64,000 nucleotides of DNA, taken from the NCBI RefSeq assembly GCF_004151485.1, contig NZ_SBFF01000009.1:186001-250000 (forward strand). Direction: 5' to 3'. This stretch comes from Sphingosinicella sp. CPCC 101087. Lineage in GTDB: Bacteria > Pseudomonadota > Alphaproteobacteria > Sphingomonadales > Sphingomonadaceae. The first letter of the stretch is position 1. Every line of letters starts with the position of its first letter. The position numbers were made by a program, and so were the translations under genes. The notes beneath the pieces are model-generated. The model saw only the letters and a list, made by a program, of their open reading frames with translations, searched no databases and was not told the DNA's origin. Positions 16,039-24,042 of this stretch are shown here, in pieces.

Positions 16039-16086
16039 CCAGGACCGGCCTAGTCGCCGGAGCGACGCCACGCTTAGGGGGAGCTC

Positions 16087-17169
16087 ATGACGGTGATTGG
16101 ACGGAAAGATTTCGCTTACGTGACGGCCGCTTTTTTCCTGGCCCTGCCGGGATGCGCGACCGTACCCGTGGGCGCGCCGGCGGTGGACGTGGCCCCCTCC
16201 GGCGAGACGGTCGCGGTCGGAACCGCCAATGCCGATGCCGCCGACGATCCGGCGATCTGGGCGGCGCCGGCCGGAACCGACGCGATGCTGGGCGGCCAGG
16301 CGGTGCGGGGCTTCATCGCCGGCACCGACAAGAAAGCCGGCCTCTACGTCTACGGCCTGGACGGGGCGCAACTCCAGTTCATCCGGGACGGGCTGCTCAA
16401 CAATGTCGACCTGCGCGAGGGCGTTACGGTGGACGGGCGCGAGCAGGTGCTGATCGGCGCCAGCGACCGCGGCCGGATGGGGATCGCGCTCTACCTGTTC
16501 GATCCGGCCTCGCGCGATCCGGCCAACCAGCTGCGCCCCTGGGGCTTCATACGGTCCGACGTGACCGAGCCCTACGGATTCTGCCTGGGGATGAGCGGCG
16601 GGGCGCCGCATGCCTTCCTGATCGGCAAGGACGGCGAGACGCGCCAGTATCGGATCGAGACGGGGCCGTCGGGCCCGACCGGCACCGAGGTGCGGCGTTT
16701 CGCGATCGGATCGCAGTCGGAAGGCTGCGTCGTCGACGATTCGGCCGGCCGCCTCTATGTCGGCGAGGAAAATGGCGGCGTGTGGCGCTACGCGCTGGAT
16801 GCGGGGTCGGGATCGGAACGGATCCAGCTGCAGGCGATCGACGACAGCGGGCGGCTGGTGCCGGACGTCGAGGGCGTGACCCTGATCCGCGACGGCGGCG
16901 CCACCTATCTGATCGTGTCGAGCCAGGGCGACAGCGCCTTCGCGCTGTGGCGGGTCGACGGCGCCGAGCCGGCCTATGTGGGCCGATTCCGCGTCGGCGC
17001 CGGCGACGGGATCGACGCAGTGACCGGAACGGACGGGCTCGACGCGCGCGGCGGGCCGGTCGGCGACTATCCCGAGGGCCTGGTGGTCGTGCAGGACGAC
17101 GAGAATGAGGGCGCGCAGAATTTCAAGCTGATCGACTGGCGGGCGATCAAGGCGGCGCTGGGGCTGTAG
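16087..17169 (+). CDS. Beta-propeller phytase (3-phytase)
   Basis: 360 residues. The N-terminus ends in FFLALPGCAT, a type II signal, so it is likely a lipoprotein. Motifs of the Bacillus-type six-bladed propeller are all visible: NADAADDPAIW (Ca/phosphate site), RDGLLNNVDLR, GEENGGVWRY, VEGVTLI and the C-terminal DYPEGLVVVQDDEN with QNFKLIDW. The enzyme removes phosphate from Ca-phytate in the periplasm or at the cell surface. Divergent pairing with a TonB receptor is the known arrangement for this class in Proteobacteria. A GTCAC palindrome sits in the shared promoter. Confidence 0.93.
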   Translation: MTVIGRKDFAYVTAAFFLALPGCATVPVGAPAVDVAPSGETVAVGTANADAADDPAIWAAPAGTDAMLGGQAVRGFIAGTDKKAGLYVYGLDGAQLQFIRDGLLNNVDLREGVTVDGREQVLIGASDRGRMGIALYLFDPASRDPANQLRPWGFIRSDVTEPYGFCLGMSGGAPHAFLIGKDGETRQYRIETGPSGPTGTEVRRFAIGSQSEGCVVDDSAGRLYVGEENGGVWRYALDAGSGSERIQLQAIDDSGRLVPDVEGVTLIRDGGATYLIVSSQGDSAFALWRVDGAEPAYVGRFRVGAGDGIDAVTGTDGLDARGGPVGDYPEGLVVVQDDENEGAQNFKLIDWRAIKAALGL

Positions 17170-17229
17170 GGCCGCTGCGGCGCCCGCGGCCCCGGCGACG
17201 GCCGTCGGCGTATCAGCCGACGAACGGGT

Positions 17230-17706
17230 CTAGTCCGCGGGGTCCGGAACGCGGCAGATGTCGACCCAGCGGGTCGCGACGAGATCGAACAGGCGGTCGG
17301 GGGTGACCTCGACCGAGCTGTTGAGCGAGCCGGCGGCTGGGTAGACCTTGTCGAACGCCTTCAGCGACAGGTCGCAATAGACCGGCAGGGGCGTGGCCAG
17401 GCCGAAGGGGCAGACCCCGCCGACGGGATGGCCGGTGAGCGCCAGCGTCTCTTCGGGCCCGAGCATGCGCGGCCGGGCGCCGAACGCGGCCTTGGTCTTC
17501 GCATTGTCGAGCCGGGCATCGCCGCGGGCGACGAGCAGGAAGGTCTCGCCATTGGCGCGCACGGCCAGCGTCTTGGCGATGCGGCCGGGCTCCACGCCGA
17601 GCGCGGCGGCGGCATGGGCGACCGTCGCCGTGCTCTCCTCGACCTCGATAAGGGGCAGATCGGGGGCATGTTCGGCAAGCCAGGCGCGGACGGATTCGAG
17701 ACTCAT
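17230..17706 (-). CDS. YbaK/EbsC family aminoacyl-tRNA deacylase
   Basis: 158 residues, usual size for a free-standing INS-like domain. Conserved features are IAKTLAVRANGETFLLVARGDARLD (with the catalytic-site lysine), GGVCPFGL and SLNSSVEV. Members hydrolyse mischarged tRNA (for example Cys- or Ala-tRNA-Pro) to protect translation fidelity. The gene follows YjbQ by 7 nt on the same strand and is probably cotranscribed. Confidence 0.9.
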   Translation of the reverse strand: MSLESVRAWLAEHAPDLPLIEVEESTATVAHAAAALGVEPGRIAKTLAVRANGETFLLVARGDARLDNAKTKAAFGARPRMLGPEETLALTGHPVGGVCPFGLATPLPVYCDLSLKAFDKVYPAAGSLNSSVEVTPDRLFDLVATRWVDICRVPDPAD

Positions 17707-17713
17707 TCCCGCC

Positions 17714-18133
17714 TCACTCGCCGATCAGATGGAGCGCGAGGCTACGCCGGTGCGGGCGGCGGCGATGCTCGAAGAGATAGATGCCCTGCCAGGTGCCGAG
17801 CGCCAGACGTCCGCCGACGACCGGGATGGAGAGCTGGACCTGGGTCAGGGCGGTGCGCAGGTGGGCGGGCATGTCGTCCGGCCCCTCGTCGTCATGGGCG
17901 TAGGCGCGGGGATCCTCCGGCGCGATGCGCGCGAAATAGGCTTCCAGGTCGCTCCGCACGGCCGGGGCGGCATTTTCCTGGATGAGGAGCGAGGCGGAGG
18001 TGTGGCGGCAGAAGAGGGTGAGCAGGCCTTCGGCGATGGCCTGCGCCTCGACCCAGCGGGCAACCTCCCCGGTCATCTCGACGAGGCCCTGCCGTTCCGT
18101 GGCGATTTCGATCGTGGCGGTCGCCTGGCGCAT
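17714..18133 (-). CDS. YjbQ / UPF0047 family protein
   Basis: 139 residues matching the whole UPF0047 domain. FCRHTSASLLIQENA carries the conserved histidine, followed by DDEGPDDMPAHLRTAL and the end GTWQGIYLFEHR, where the histidine-rich active site is completed. The family is annotated as secondary thiamine-phosphate synthase; the physiological role is not settled. It starts 141 nt from the divergent PHA synthase gene and precedes the ybaK-like gene. Confidence 0.9.
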   Translation of the reverse strand: MRQATATIEIATERQGLVEMTGEVARWVEAQAIAEGLLTLFCRHTSASLLIQENAAPAVRSDLEAYFARIAPEDPRAYAHDDEGPDDMPAHLRTALTQVQLSIPVVGGRLALGTWQGIYLFEHRRRPHRRSLALHLIGE

Positions 18134-18274
18134 GGCGGCCGCTTAGCGGGTAGGACCGCGCAGGCCAATGGCGGAGGGACGGCTCGCGCTCGCCGAAACG
18201 AGTGAAAGATTCCCCGCCCCTTCCGCGGGTCCGATGCGTTGACTAGATTGTGCGCCGAGCCGCAGGGAGTCCGC

Positions 18275-20077
18275 ATGGCCGAGCCTGAGACCAAAGAAAC
18301 CGCCAGCGGCGCCGCGGCGCCCGCTCCCGAGGCGGCGATGCCGACGCTCGAGGAGGTGCAGCACTGGACCTTCGTCATGGGGCGGGCGCAGCAGCTGATG
18401 ATGGAGCATCTCGCCGGCCAGTTCGGCGAAGCGAGCCAGGCGGCGGATCCGGCCAAGCTGGCGGCGGCCTGGCCGGCGATGAACTGGTTCGCCGATCCGG
18501 CGAAGGTGGCCAAGGCGCAGGTCGACCTGTGGACCGACGGCCTGTCGATCTGGCAGCGCGCGCTGGGCGGCCAGAGCGGGCGGCCGGACCTGGAGGAGAA
18601 AGCCGACAAGGACAAGCGCTTCGCGGCGCGCGAATGGCGCGAGCATCCGCTGTTCGACATGATCCGGCAGACCTACCTGCTCGTGTCCGAACGGCTGCTC
18701 GGATCGGTCGACGCCCTCGAAGGGGTGGACGAGAAGGATCGCGAGAAGCTGCGATTCATGACGCGCAGCTTCGTCGAGGCGATGTCGCCTTCCAACTTCG
18801 CGCTGACCAATCCGCAGGTGATCGAGCGGGCGATCGAGACCAAGGGCGAGAGCCTGCTCAAGGGCCTGGAGCATATGCTCAGCGACCTTTCGCGCGGGCA
18901 GCTCACCCATAGCGACCCCAACGCTTATTCGGTCGGCGGGAACATCGCGACCACCCCGGGCAAGGTGATCAAGCAGACCCGGCTCTACCAGCTCATCCAA
19001 TATGCGCCGTCGACGGAGACGGTGCTGGAGACGCCGCTGATCATCTTCCCGCCCTGGATCAACCGCTTCTACATCCTCGACCTCAATCCCAAGAAGAGCT
19101 TCATCAAATGGGCGGTCGACCGGGGCCTCACCGTATTCGTCCTGTCGTGGAAGTCGGCGGACGAGAGCCTCGGCGACGTCGAGCTGGGCGACTATGTGGC
19201 CGCGCAAATCGAGGCGATCGAAACCGTCCGCGATGCCCTGGGCGTCGAGCAGGTCCACACGATCGGCTATTGCGTCGCCGGCACCGCGCTCGCCGCCACC
19301 CTGGCGCTGATGGCGGCCCGGGGCGAAGCGGACCGGGTCGCGTCGGCCACCTTCTTCACCGCCCAGGTCGATTTCAGCGAGGCCGGCGACCTCAGCTTCT
19401 TCATCGGCGACGAGCAGATGGAGCTGATCCGCCAGCTTTCCGCGGACAAGGGCTATCTGGACGGCCGCTACATGGCGGCGACCTTCAACCTGCTGCGCGG
19501 CCGCGACCTCATCTGGAACTACGTCACCAGCAACTATCTGCTCGGGCAGGACTATCCGCAGTTCGACCTGCTCTACTGGAACGCCGACACGACCAACGTT
19601 CCGGCGACCTGGCACCAGGCCTATCTCCAGCAGCTCTATCGCGAGAACCGGCTGGTCCAGCCGGGCGGGATCGTCATCGACGGCACGCCGATCGACCTCG
19701 GGAAGGTGGAGGTGCCCGCTTATGTCCAGGCCGGGCGGGAGGATCATATCGCGCCGCCGCAGAGCGTGTGGAAGATCACCCACCATTTCCGGGGACCGAT
19801 GCGCTTCGTGCTCGCCGGATCGGGCCATATCGCCGGGGTGGTGAACCCGCCCGAGGCGCAGAAATATCAATATTGGACCAATGAGGAGAAGGTCGACACG
19901 CTGGAGGCCTTCCTCGCCGGCGCCACCGAGACGAAGGGAAGCTGGTGGCCCGACTGGATCGCCTGGATCGAGCGGATCTCCGACCGGCGCGTGCCGGCCA
20001 AGGGAGGCCGCATCGCGGGGCGGGGCAAGCTCAAGGCGATCGAGAACGCGCCGGGAAGCTATGTGAAGGCGCGCTAG
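18275..20077 (+). CDS. phaC: Class I poly(R)-hydroxyalkanoate synthase
   Basis: 600 residues from ATG 18275; AGGGAG 6-10 nt upstream supports this start over the earlier in-frame ATG. The enzyme polymerises (R)-hydroxyacyl-CoA to PHA on the granule surface. The lipase-like box GYCVAG puts the nucleophile at C333, with D490 (REDHIAP) and H518 (GSGHIAGV) completing the triad; the spacing is close to the Cupriavidus enzyme (C319, D480, H508). The N-terminal 100 residues are the class I variable region. Length and motifs fit class I (PhaC alone, no PhaE/R). The MCP-like and phasin genes follow on the same strand. Confidence 0.96.
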   Translation: MAEPETKETASGAAAPAPEAAMPTLEEVQHWTFVMGRAQQLMMEHLAGQFGEASQAADPAKLAAAWPAMNWFADPAKVAKAQVDLWTDGLSIWQRALGGQSGRPDLEEKADKDKRFAAREWREHPLFDMIRQTYLLVSERLLGSVDALEGVDEKDREKLRFMTRSFVEAMSPSNFALTNPQVIERAIETKGESLLKGLEHMLSDLSRGQLTHSDPNAYSVGGNIATTPGKVIKQTRLYQLIQYAPSTETVLETPLIIFPPWINRFYILDLNPKKSFIKWAVDRGLTVFVLSWKSADESLGDVELGDYVAAQIEAIETVRDALGVEQVHTIGYCVAGTALAATLALMAARGEADRVASATFFTAQVDFSEAGDLSFFIGDEQMELIRQLSADKGYLDGRYMAATFNLLRGRDLIWNYVTSNYLLGQDYPQFDLLYWNADTTNVPATWHQAYLQQLYRENRLVQPGGIVIDGTPIDLGKVEVPAYVQAGREDHIAPPQSVWKITHHFRGPMRFVLAGSGHIAGVVNPPEAQKYQYWTNEEKVDTLEAFLAGATETKGSWWPDWIAWIERISDRRVPAKGGRIAGRGKLKAIENAPGSYVKAR

Positions 20078-20111
20078 CAGCAAGCCCTCCGCGGAAGAGA
20101 AAAAGTCCGCT

Positions 20112-20125
20112 GTCACACCAGTGAC
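20112..20125. promoter_or_regulatory. GTCAC-N4-GTGAC palindrome upstream of the MCP-like gene
   Basis: GTCACACCAGTGAC differs by one base from the element at 16025-16038. It lies in the 111-nt gap after phaC and 63 nt before the MCP start, a reasonable operator position. Confidence 0.45.
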
Positions 20126-20188
20126 GCAGAAACCTAACGGGCCGTTTACCAGAGAGGATTAGCCGGGCGTTCCGAGGGAGGGACCAGG

Positions 20189-21517
20189 GTGTTCGGAAAA
20201 TGGATGGAAAGCGTCGACGAGGCGCCGGCGGCGCCCGGCGGCAAGCGCTCCGACGCATTCGTCACGGACCGGTCGTGGATCTCCCACGATGCGGCGCCGC
20301 TCGAGGCGGTCGAGACGTTCAGGGCCAATCCCCATCTGCGCCTGCTGCCGGTGCTCGACGCGAACCAGGCGCCGATCGGCGCCCTGCTCGAGCGCCGGAT
20401 GCGGCTGATCCTGTTCAGCCCCTTCGGCCATGCGCTGCTCAAGAATCCCTGCTTCGGCGGGCGGCTCGACCAGCATATCCAGCCATGCCCGACGATCGAA
20501 GCCGGCTGCTCGATCGAGGAGATGCTGGCCGAATATGCCCGGCACGAGGCCGCCTGCGAAGGCCTGGTCGTGACCCGCGCCGGGCGCTTCGTCGGCGTGA
20601 TCGGCGACACGATGCTGATCCGGCTGGCGGCGACGCGGGAATCCGAGATCGCGATGGAGCGCGCCGCGCGCTTCGAGCGGCTCGCGCTCGCTTCGGCCGC
20701 CTTCAGGGGCGAGGCCGCGGACCTGGCGCGCGAGCTCGCCGAGCTGTCGGAGCATTTCTCGACGGCCGCCTCCACCCTGGCGGGGCGGGCGTCGGACAGC
20801 GGAATGCGTTCGGCCATGGTCGCCAATGCGACCAGCCAGGCGGCCGACAGCCTGCGCGAAATCGGGCAACGGGCGCATGATCTGGCCGAGACGCTCGCCC
20901 AAGTGGAGAGGATGACGGGCGAGGGCCGGGAATCCGCCGCCCGGGCGGTCGACCTGACGGCCGAGGGCGGCCGGCACATGCAGGCTTTGTCGAACGCGGC
21001 GAACGAGATCGGCACGGTGACGGCGCTGATCGACAGCATCGCGCGCAAGACGGCGATGCTGGCGATCAACGCGACGATCGAGGCGGCGCGCGCCGGCCCA
21101 TCCGGGCGCGGCTTCGCGATCGTGGCGGCGGAGGTGAAATCCCTGGCCGCGCAGACCCGCGACGCGGCGGCGACGATCGCCAACCGGGTGAGCAATATCG
21201 GCAGCGCGGTCGGCCATGTTTCCAGCGGCTATCGCGGAATCGAAACGGCGGTGCGCATGGCGGAATCCCTGTCCGAGGCGATCTTCGAGGCGATGCGCGA
21301 GCAGCGCGCCGCGACGGAGGTGATCGCGGCCAATGTCGACGAAGCCGGCCAGGCCGCCGGCCACATCCAGGACAATGCCGGCCGGATCAGCGAATCGGCC
21401 GGAACGGCGGCGCAGGCGGCGGAGGACCTTCGCGCGCTCGCGCTTCGCCTGGCCGATCATGGAGTGACGATGCATCGGCGCGTGCTCGGCTTCATCGAGA
21501 CGGTCCGCGCCGACTGA
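20189..21517 (+). CDS. Soluble MCP-like signalling protein with N-terminal CBS-type region
   Basis: 442 residues from GTG 20189 with a GAGGGAGGG ribosome site. Residues about 20-160 look like a CBS pair (PLEAVETFRANPHLRLLPVLDANQAPIGALLERR and a second half ending VTRAGRFVGVIGDTMLI). The rest is an MCP signalling coiled coil whose tip reads IARKTAMLAINATIEAARAG then GRGFAIVAAEVKSLA. The canonical tip is IAxQTNLLALNA, so the QTN is changed and coupling to CheA/CheW is doubtful. There are no transmembrane segments. It sits between PHA synthase and phasin, which hints at a role in granule biology or metabolic sensing (inference). Confidence 0.88.
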   Translation: MFGKWMESVDEAPAAPGGKRSDAFVTDRSWISHDAAPLEAVETFRANPHLRLLPVLDANQAPIGALLERRMRLILFSPFGHALLKNPCFGGRLDQHIQPCPTIEAGCSIEEMLAEYARHEAACEGLVVTRAGRFVGVIGDTMLIRLAATRESEIAMERAARFERLALASAAFRGEAADLARELAELSEHFSTAASTLAGRASDSGMRSAMVANATSQAADSLREIGQRAHDLAETLAQVERMTGEGRESAARAVDLTAEGGRHMQALSNAANEIGTVTALIDSIARKTAMLAINATIEAARAGPSGRGFAIVAAEVKSLAAQTRDAAATIANRVSNIGSAVGHVSSGYRGIETAVRMAESLSEAIFEAMREQRAATEVIAANVDEAGQAAGHIQDNAGRISESAGTAAQAAEDLRALALRLADHGVTMHRRVLGFIETVRAD

Positions 21518-21596
21518 GCCGGACCGGCGACGCGCCGGCCGCTCCGAATGCTGCAGCGCACAAATTTCACTTGAAACCAAGTTCCGAGACCACTAT

Positions 21597-21610
21597 TTGC
21601 TGCAATGCAA
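21597..21610 (+). promoter_or_regulatory. Candidate PhaR-like operator upstream of phasin
   Basis: TTGCTGCAATGCAA, 21 nt before ATG 21632, differing by one base from the element before the PHB-depolymerase-type esterase gene. A related TGCTGCAGCGCA lies about 50 nt upstream (near 21549). A repressor bound here would block the phasin promoter when no PHA is present, as for PhaR/phaP in other Alphaproteobacteria. Confidence 0.55.
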
Positions 21611-21631
21611 CATAGTAAGAGGAACGTGTCC

Positions 21632-22408
21632 ATGGCCGACGAAAACGCGAAAGCCGAAGCGACGGAAGCGACCGCCAGCACCGATCAGCGCGCGGCGCAG
21701 CCGGCCGCGGCGCCGACGCCACAGGCGCAGGCGCCAGCGGCGCGAGCCCAGGCAACGCCGGCCCCCAGCAAGTCCCAAGCGAAGCCGGCCGCCCGCAAGG
21801 CGGCGGCTCCGCGGCGTATCAAGGCAGCCAAGCCGGCAAGTATTCCGGCCCGGGCCGCCCAACCAAAGCCGGCCCGGAAGCCGGTGGCGAGGAAGAACAT
21901 GAAGCCGGGCAAGGCCGGCGCCAACAGCATCAAAGGAGTCGAGACCATGAACACCCAGACCAGAAAAGGGGTCGATGCCGGCCTGTTCGCCGCCGACCAG
22001 TTCAAGACCGTGTTCGGCGACGTCAACGAGCGCGCCAAGGTCGCGGTCGAGCGTTCGGCGAAGATCGTCGAGGAAGTGGCGGACCTGACCCGCGGCAATG
22101 TCGAGGCGTTCGTCGCCTCCTCCAAGGTCGCCGCCAAGGGCGTCGAAACGCTGAGCCAGGAAGCCGCCGAATATAGCCGCAAGAGCTTCGAGGAAGCGTC
22201 GACCGCCCTCAAGAGCCTCGCCGAAGTGAAGTCGGCCACCGATTTCTTCAAGCTGCAGGGCGACTATGCCCGCGCCGCCTTCGACAATGCGGTCGCCGAG
22301 AGCGCCCGCTTCAGCGAGACGATGCTGAAGCTCGCCGGCGAAGTCGCCGAGCCCATCACGAGCCGCTACAACGTCGCGGCCGAGCGCGCGAAGACGCTCG
22401 CGGCCTAA
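21632..22408 (+). CDS. Phasin family protein with basic Ala/Pro/Lys-rich N-terminal tail
   Basis: 258 residues from ATG 21632 (ribosome site AGAGGA; the earlier ATG 21605 would start inside the operator-like motif). Residues about 25-95 are an Ala/Pro/Lys/Arg-rich, histone-like tail; residues from about 115 form the helical phasin domain ([28 protein letters not shown] and on), which coats PHA granules. An in-frame ATG at 21947 has its own AAAGGAG at 21932-21938 and would give a 153-residue phasin without the tail. Two isoforms are therefore plausible. PhaF of Pseudomonas has a comparable tail at its C-terminus. A strong terminator follows. Confidence 0.88.
   Translation: MADENAKAEATEATASTDQRAAQPAAAPTPQAQAPAARAQATPAPSKSQAKPAARKAAAPRRIKAAKPASIPARAAQPKPARKPVARKNMKPGKAGANSIKGVETMNTQTRKGVDAGLFAADQFKTVFGDVNERAKVAVERSAKIVEEVADLTRGNVEAFVASSKVAAKGVETLSQEAAEYSRKSFEEASTALKSLAEVKSATDFFKLQGDYARAAFDNAVAESARFSETMLKLAGEVAEPITSRYNVAAERAKTLAA
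21932..21949 (+). promoter_or_regulatory. Internal ribosome site and start codon within the phasin gene
   Basis: AAAGGAG at 21932-21938, an 8-nt spacer and ATG at 21947-21949 in frame with the upstream start. This matches an initiation region better than the first start does and predicts a tail-less phasin of ordinary size (153 residues). Confidence 0.6.
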
Positions 22409-22443
22409 ACGGCCTTTGCGAGCGGTCGCACCGCCGACCGTGG

Positions 22444-22482
22444 AAAAGGGCGGCCCTCCTGAATGGAGCGGCCGCCCTTTTT
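22444..22482 (+). terminator. Rho-independent terminator after phasin
   Basis: AAAAGGGCGGCC (22444-22455) pairs with GGCCGCCCTTTT (22470-22481), a 14-nt loop between them, with TTTTT at the end. It lies 36 nt after the phasin stop: a textbook intrinsic terminator. Confidence 0.9.
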
Positions 22483-22571
22483 ATATGCGCCTTGTCGTGC
22501 CGCGACAGGCCGCGAAACCCGCTTCAGGGCCTTGCCCCGGGCCGGCACCATGCCATATTTACGGCGTTGAT

Positions 22572-22925
22572 ATGGGTATGTTGGAACGCGTGATCACAGC
22601 CTCGGACGGCGACCGGAACGAGGATGAGGGAACCGGCCTCGGCCTCGCGACGAAGACTCGCACCCGCACCAAGACGCCCTCTCCCTACAAGGTGCTGATG
22701 CTGAACGACGACTATACGCCGATGGAGTTCGTCGTGCTCGTGCTGCAGCGCTTCTTCAAGATGGGGATAGAGGATGCGACGCGAGTGATGCTGCACGTCC
22801 ACCAGCGCGGCGTCGGCGTGTGCGGGATCTTTCCCTATGAGGTCGCCGAGACCAAGGTCGCCCAGGTCATCGACTTCGCCCGCGAGAACCAGCATCCGCT
22901 GCAGTGCACGCTGGAGAAGGCCTGA
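22572..22925 (+). CDS. clpS: ATP-dependent Clp protease adaptor
   Basis: 117 residues from ATG 22572 (ATG 22578 is equally possible; neither has a strong ribosome site). ClpS binds the N-domain of ClpA and delivers N-degron substrates. The core is complete: [24 protein letters not shown] forms the N-degron pocket strand with the [10 protein letters not shown] signature, [24 protein letters not shown] follows, and the C-terminus ends [10 protein letters not shown]. The N-terminal 35 residues are the usual charged flexible extension. clpA is not downstream; the next gene is on the other strand. Confidence 0.95.
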   Translation: MGMLERVITASDGDRNEDEGTGLGLATKTRTRTKTPSPYKVLMLNDDYTPMEFVVLVLQRFFKMGIEDATRVMLHVHQRGVGVCGIFPYEVAETKVAQVIDFARENQHPLQCTLEKA

Positions 22926-23076
22926 GGGGCGCCAAGGAACCGACTTTGAGCGGCGTCCGCCACGCCGGGCGCCGGCGACGCATGGCCGCCCGCCGGACCT
23001 TCCCGCATCGAAGCCTTCGCTACGTCACGTGAAGGCCAGCTTTCTGCTGGAGTGACAGCTTGCCGGAGGCGCCGCC

Positions 23077-23829
23077 TTATTGGGCCGGCGGGAGCCAGCC
23101 GGTTTCGAGGGCGGTGCGATCGACGAAGCTGGCTTCGGCGCACAAGCGGCCCTCGTCGATCACACGCAGGTGGTTTCCGTTGCGCTCGATCAGCCCGTCC
23201 TCGACGAGGCCGCGCATCATCCGGTTGACGTGGACGGCGGTGAGCCCGGTCGCATCGCCTATATCCTCCTGAGTGAGCGGCAGCTGGATGGCGCCGCCGT
23301 CGGAGAGGCCGAGGATCCGCAGCCGGGCATTTATCTCGCAGATCAGGGAAGAGACCCGCGCCCGCGCCGAGGTCCGGCCGATCGAGGCCAGCCGGTCGGC
23401 GAGCGAGACCCGCTCGGCGACGGTCAGGGCCAGGACCAGCGCCGACAGACGGGGATGGGCGGCCATGAGCTGCGCCAGCCGCTCGCGCCCGAACGGGCAC
23501 AGAGTGACGTCGGTGACGGCCGTCACCGTCTCCGGTGAATCGGGGAAGGCCAGGAGCGGCAGACCGATCATGTCGCCGCGGAACTGGAAACGCATGATCT
23601 GGCGGCTGCCATTGCCGAGCACGACGCTGCTGTGCAGCCAGCCCTGGCGAACGATGAACATCTCGCGCGGGGCGTCATTCTCGCTGATGACGATCGTGCC
23701 GCGTCGGTAGGACCGGTCATGCTCCTCGAGCCGGTCGAGCGCGACCCTCTCGCTCGCCGATAGCCGGACATAATGGCCGAGGCGCTCAGCTAGACAAGAT
23801 CCCCCCAACGCCAGAACTCCCCGGTACAC
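23077..23829 (-). CDS. Crp/Fnr family transcriptional regulator
   Basis: 250 residues from a GTG at 23829. A cyclic-nucleotide-binding fold occupies about residues 20-140 (YRRGTIVISENDAPREMFIVRQGWL, FRGDMIGLP), a long dimer helix follows, then a winged HTH (LPLTQEDIGDATGLTAVHVNRMMRGLVEDGLIE, about 185-217). There is no N-terminal cysteine cluster, so it is not a classical oxygen-sensing Fnr. The recognition helix has HVNR, unlike the E-x2-SR of Fnr, so the DNA target may differ. An Fnr-like box lies about 119 nt upstream in the region shared with murA. Confidence 0.88.
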   Translation of the reverse strand: MYRGVLALGGSCLAERLGHYVRLSASERVALDRLEEHDRSYRRGTIVISENDAPREMFIVRQGWLHSSVVLGNGSRQIMRFQFRGDMIGLPLLAFPDSPETVTAVTDVTLCPFGRERLAQLMAAHPRLSALVLALTVAERVSLADRLASIGRTSARARVSSLICEINARLRILGLSDGGAIQLPLTQEDIGDATGLTAVHVNRMMRGLVEDGLIERNGNHLRVIDEGRLCAEASFVDRTALETGWLPPAQ

Positions 23830-23947
23830 CCAAAGTCCCGATCAGCCGAAGCCCGGACAAATGTCCGGACCGGCCACTCTGATCAGGCACTTTCCCCCGC
23901 AATCGACGATTGCCTACAAACCTTAGGAGCGAATTGGCGCAAACGCC

Positions 23948-23961
23948 CTGATCGAAATCAA
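23948..23961. promoter_or_regulatory. Fnr-box-like sequence between the Crp/Fnr regulator and murA
   Basis: CTGATCGAAATCAA matches TTGAT-N4-ATCAA at 9 of 10 positions. It lies between divergent genes, 119 nt from the regulator start and 81 nt from murA, so autoregulation or control by another Fnr protein is possible. Confidence 0.35.
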
Positions 23962-24042
23962 TCCGTCCCCGTTCCGACGCGATTTTGACACCCGGCGCGG
24001 CGGCTTGCGCGACCGCCTATAAGGTCTCATAGCGCGTGCCCG

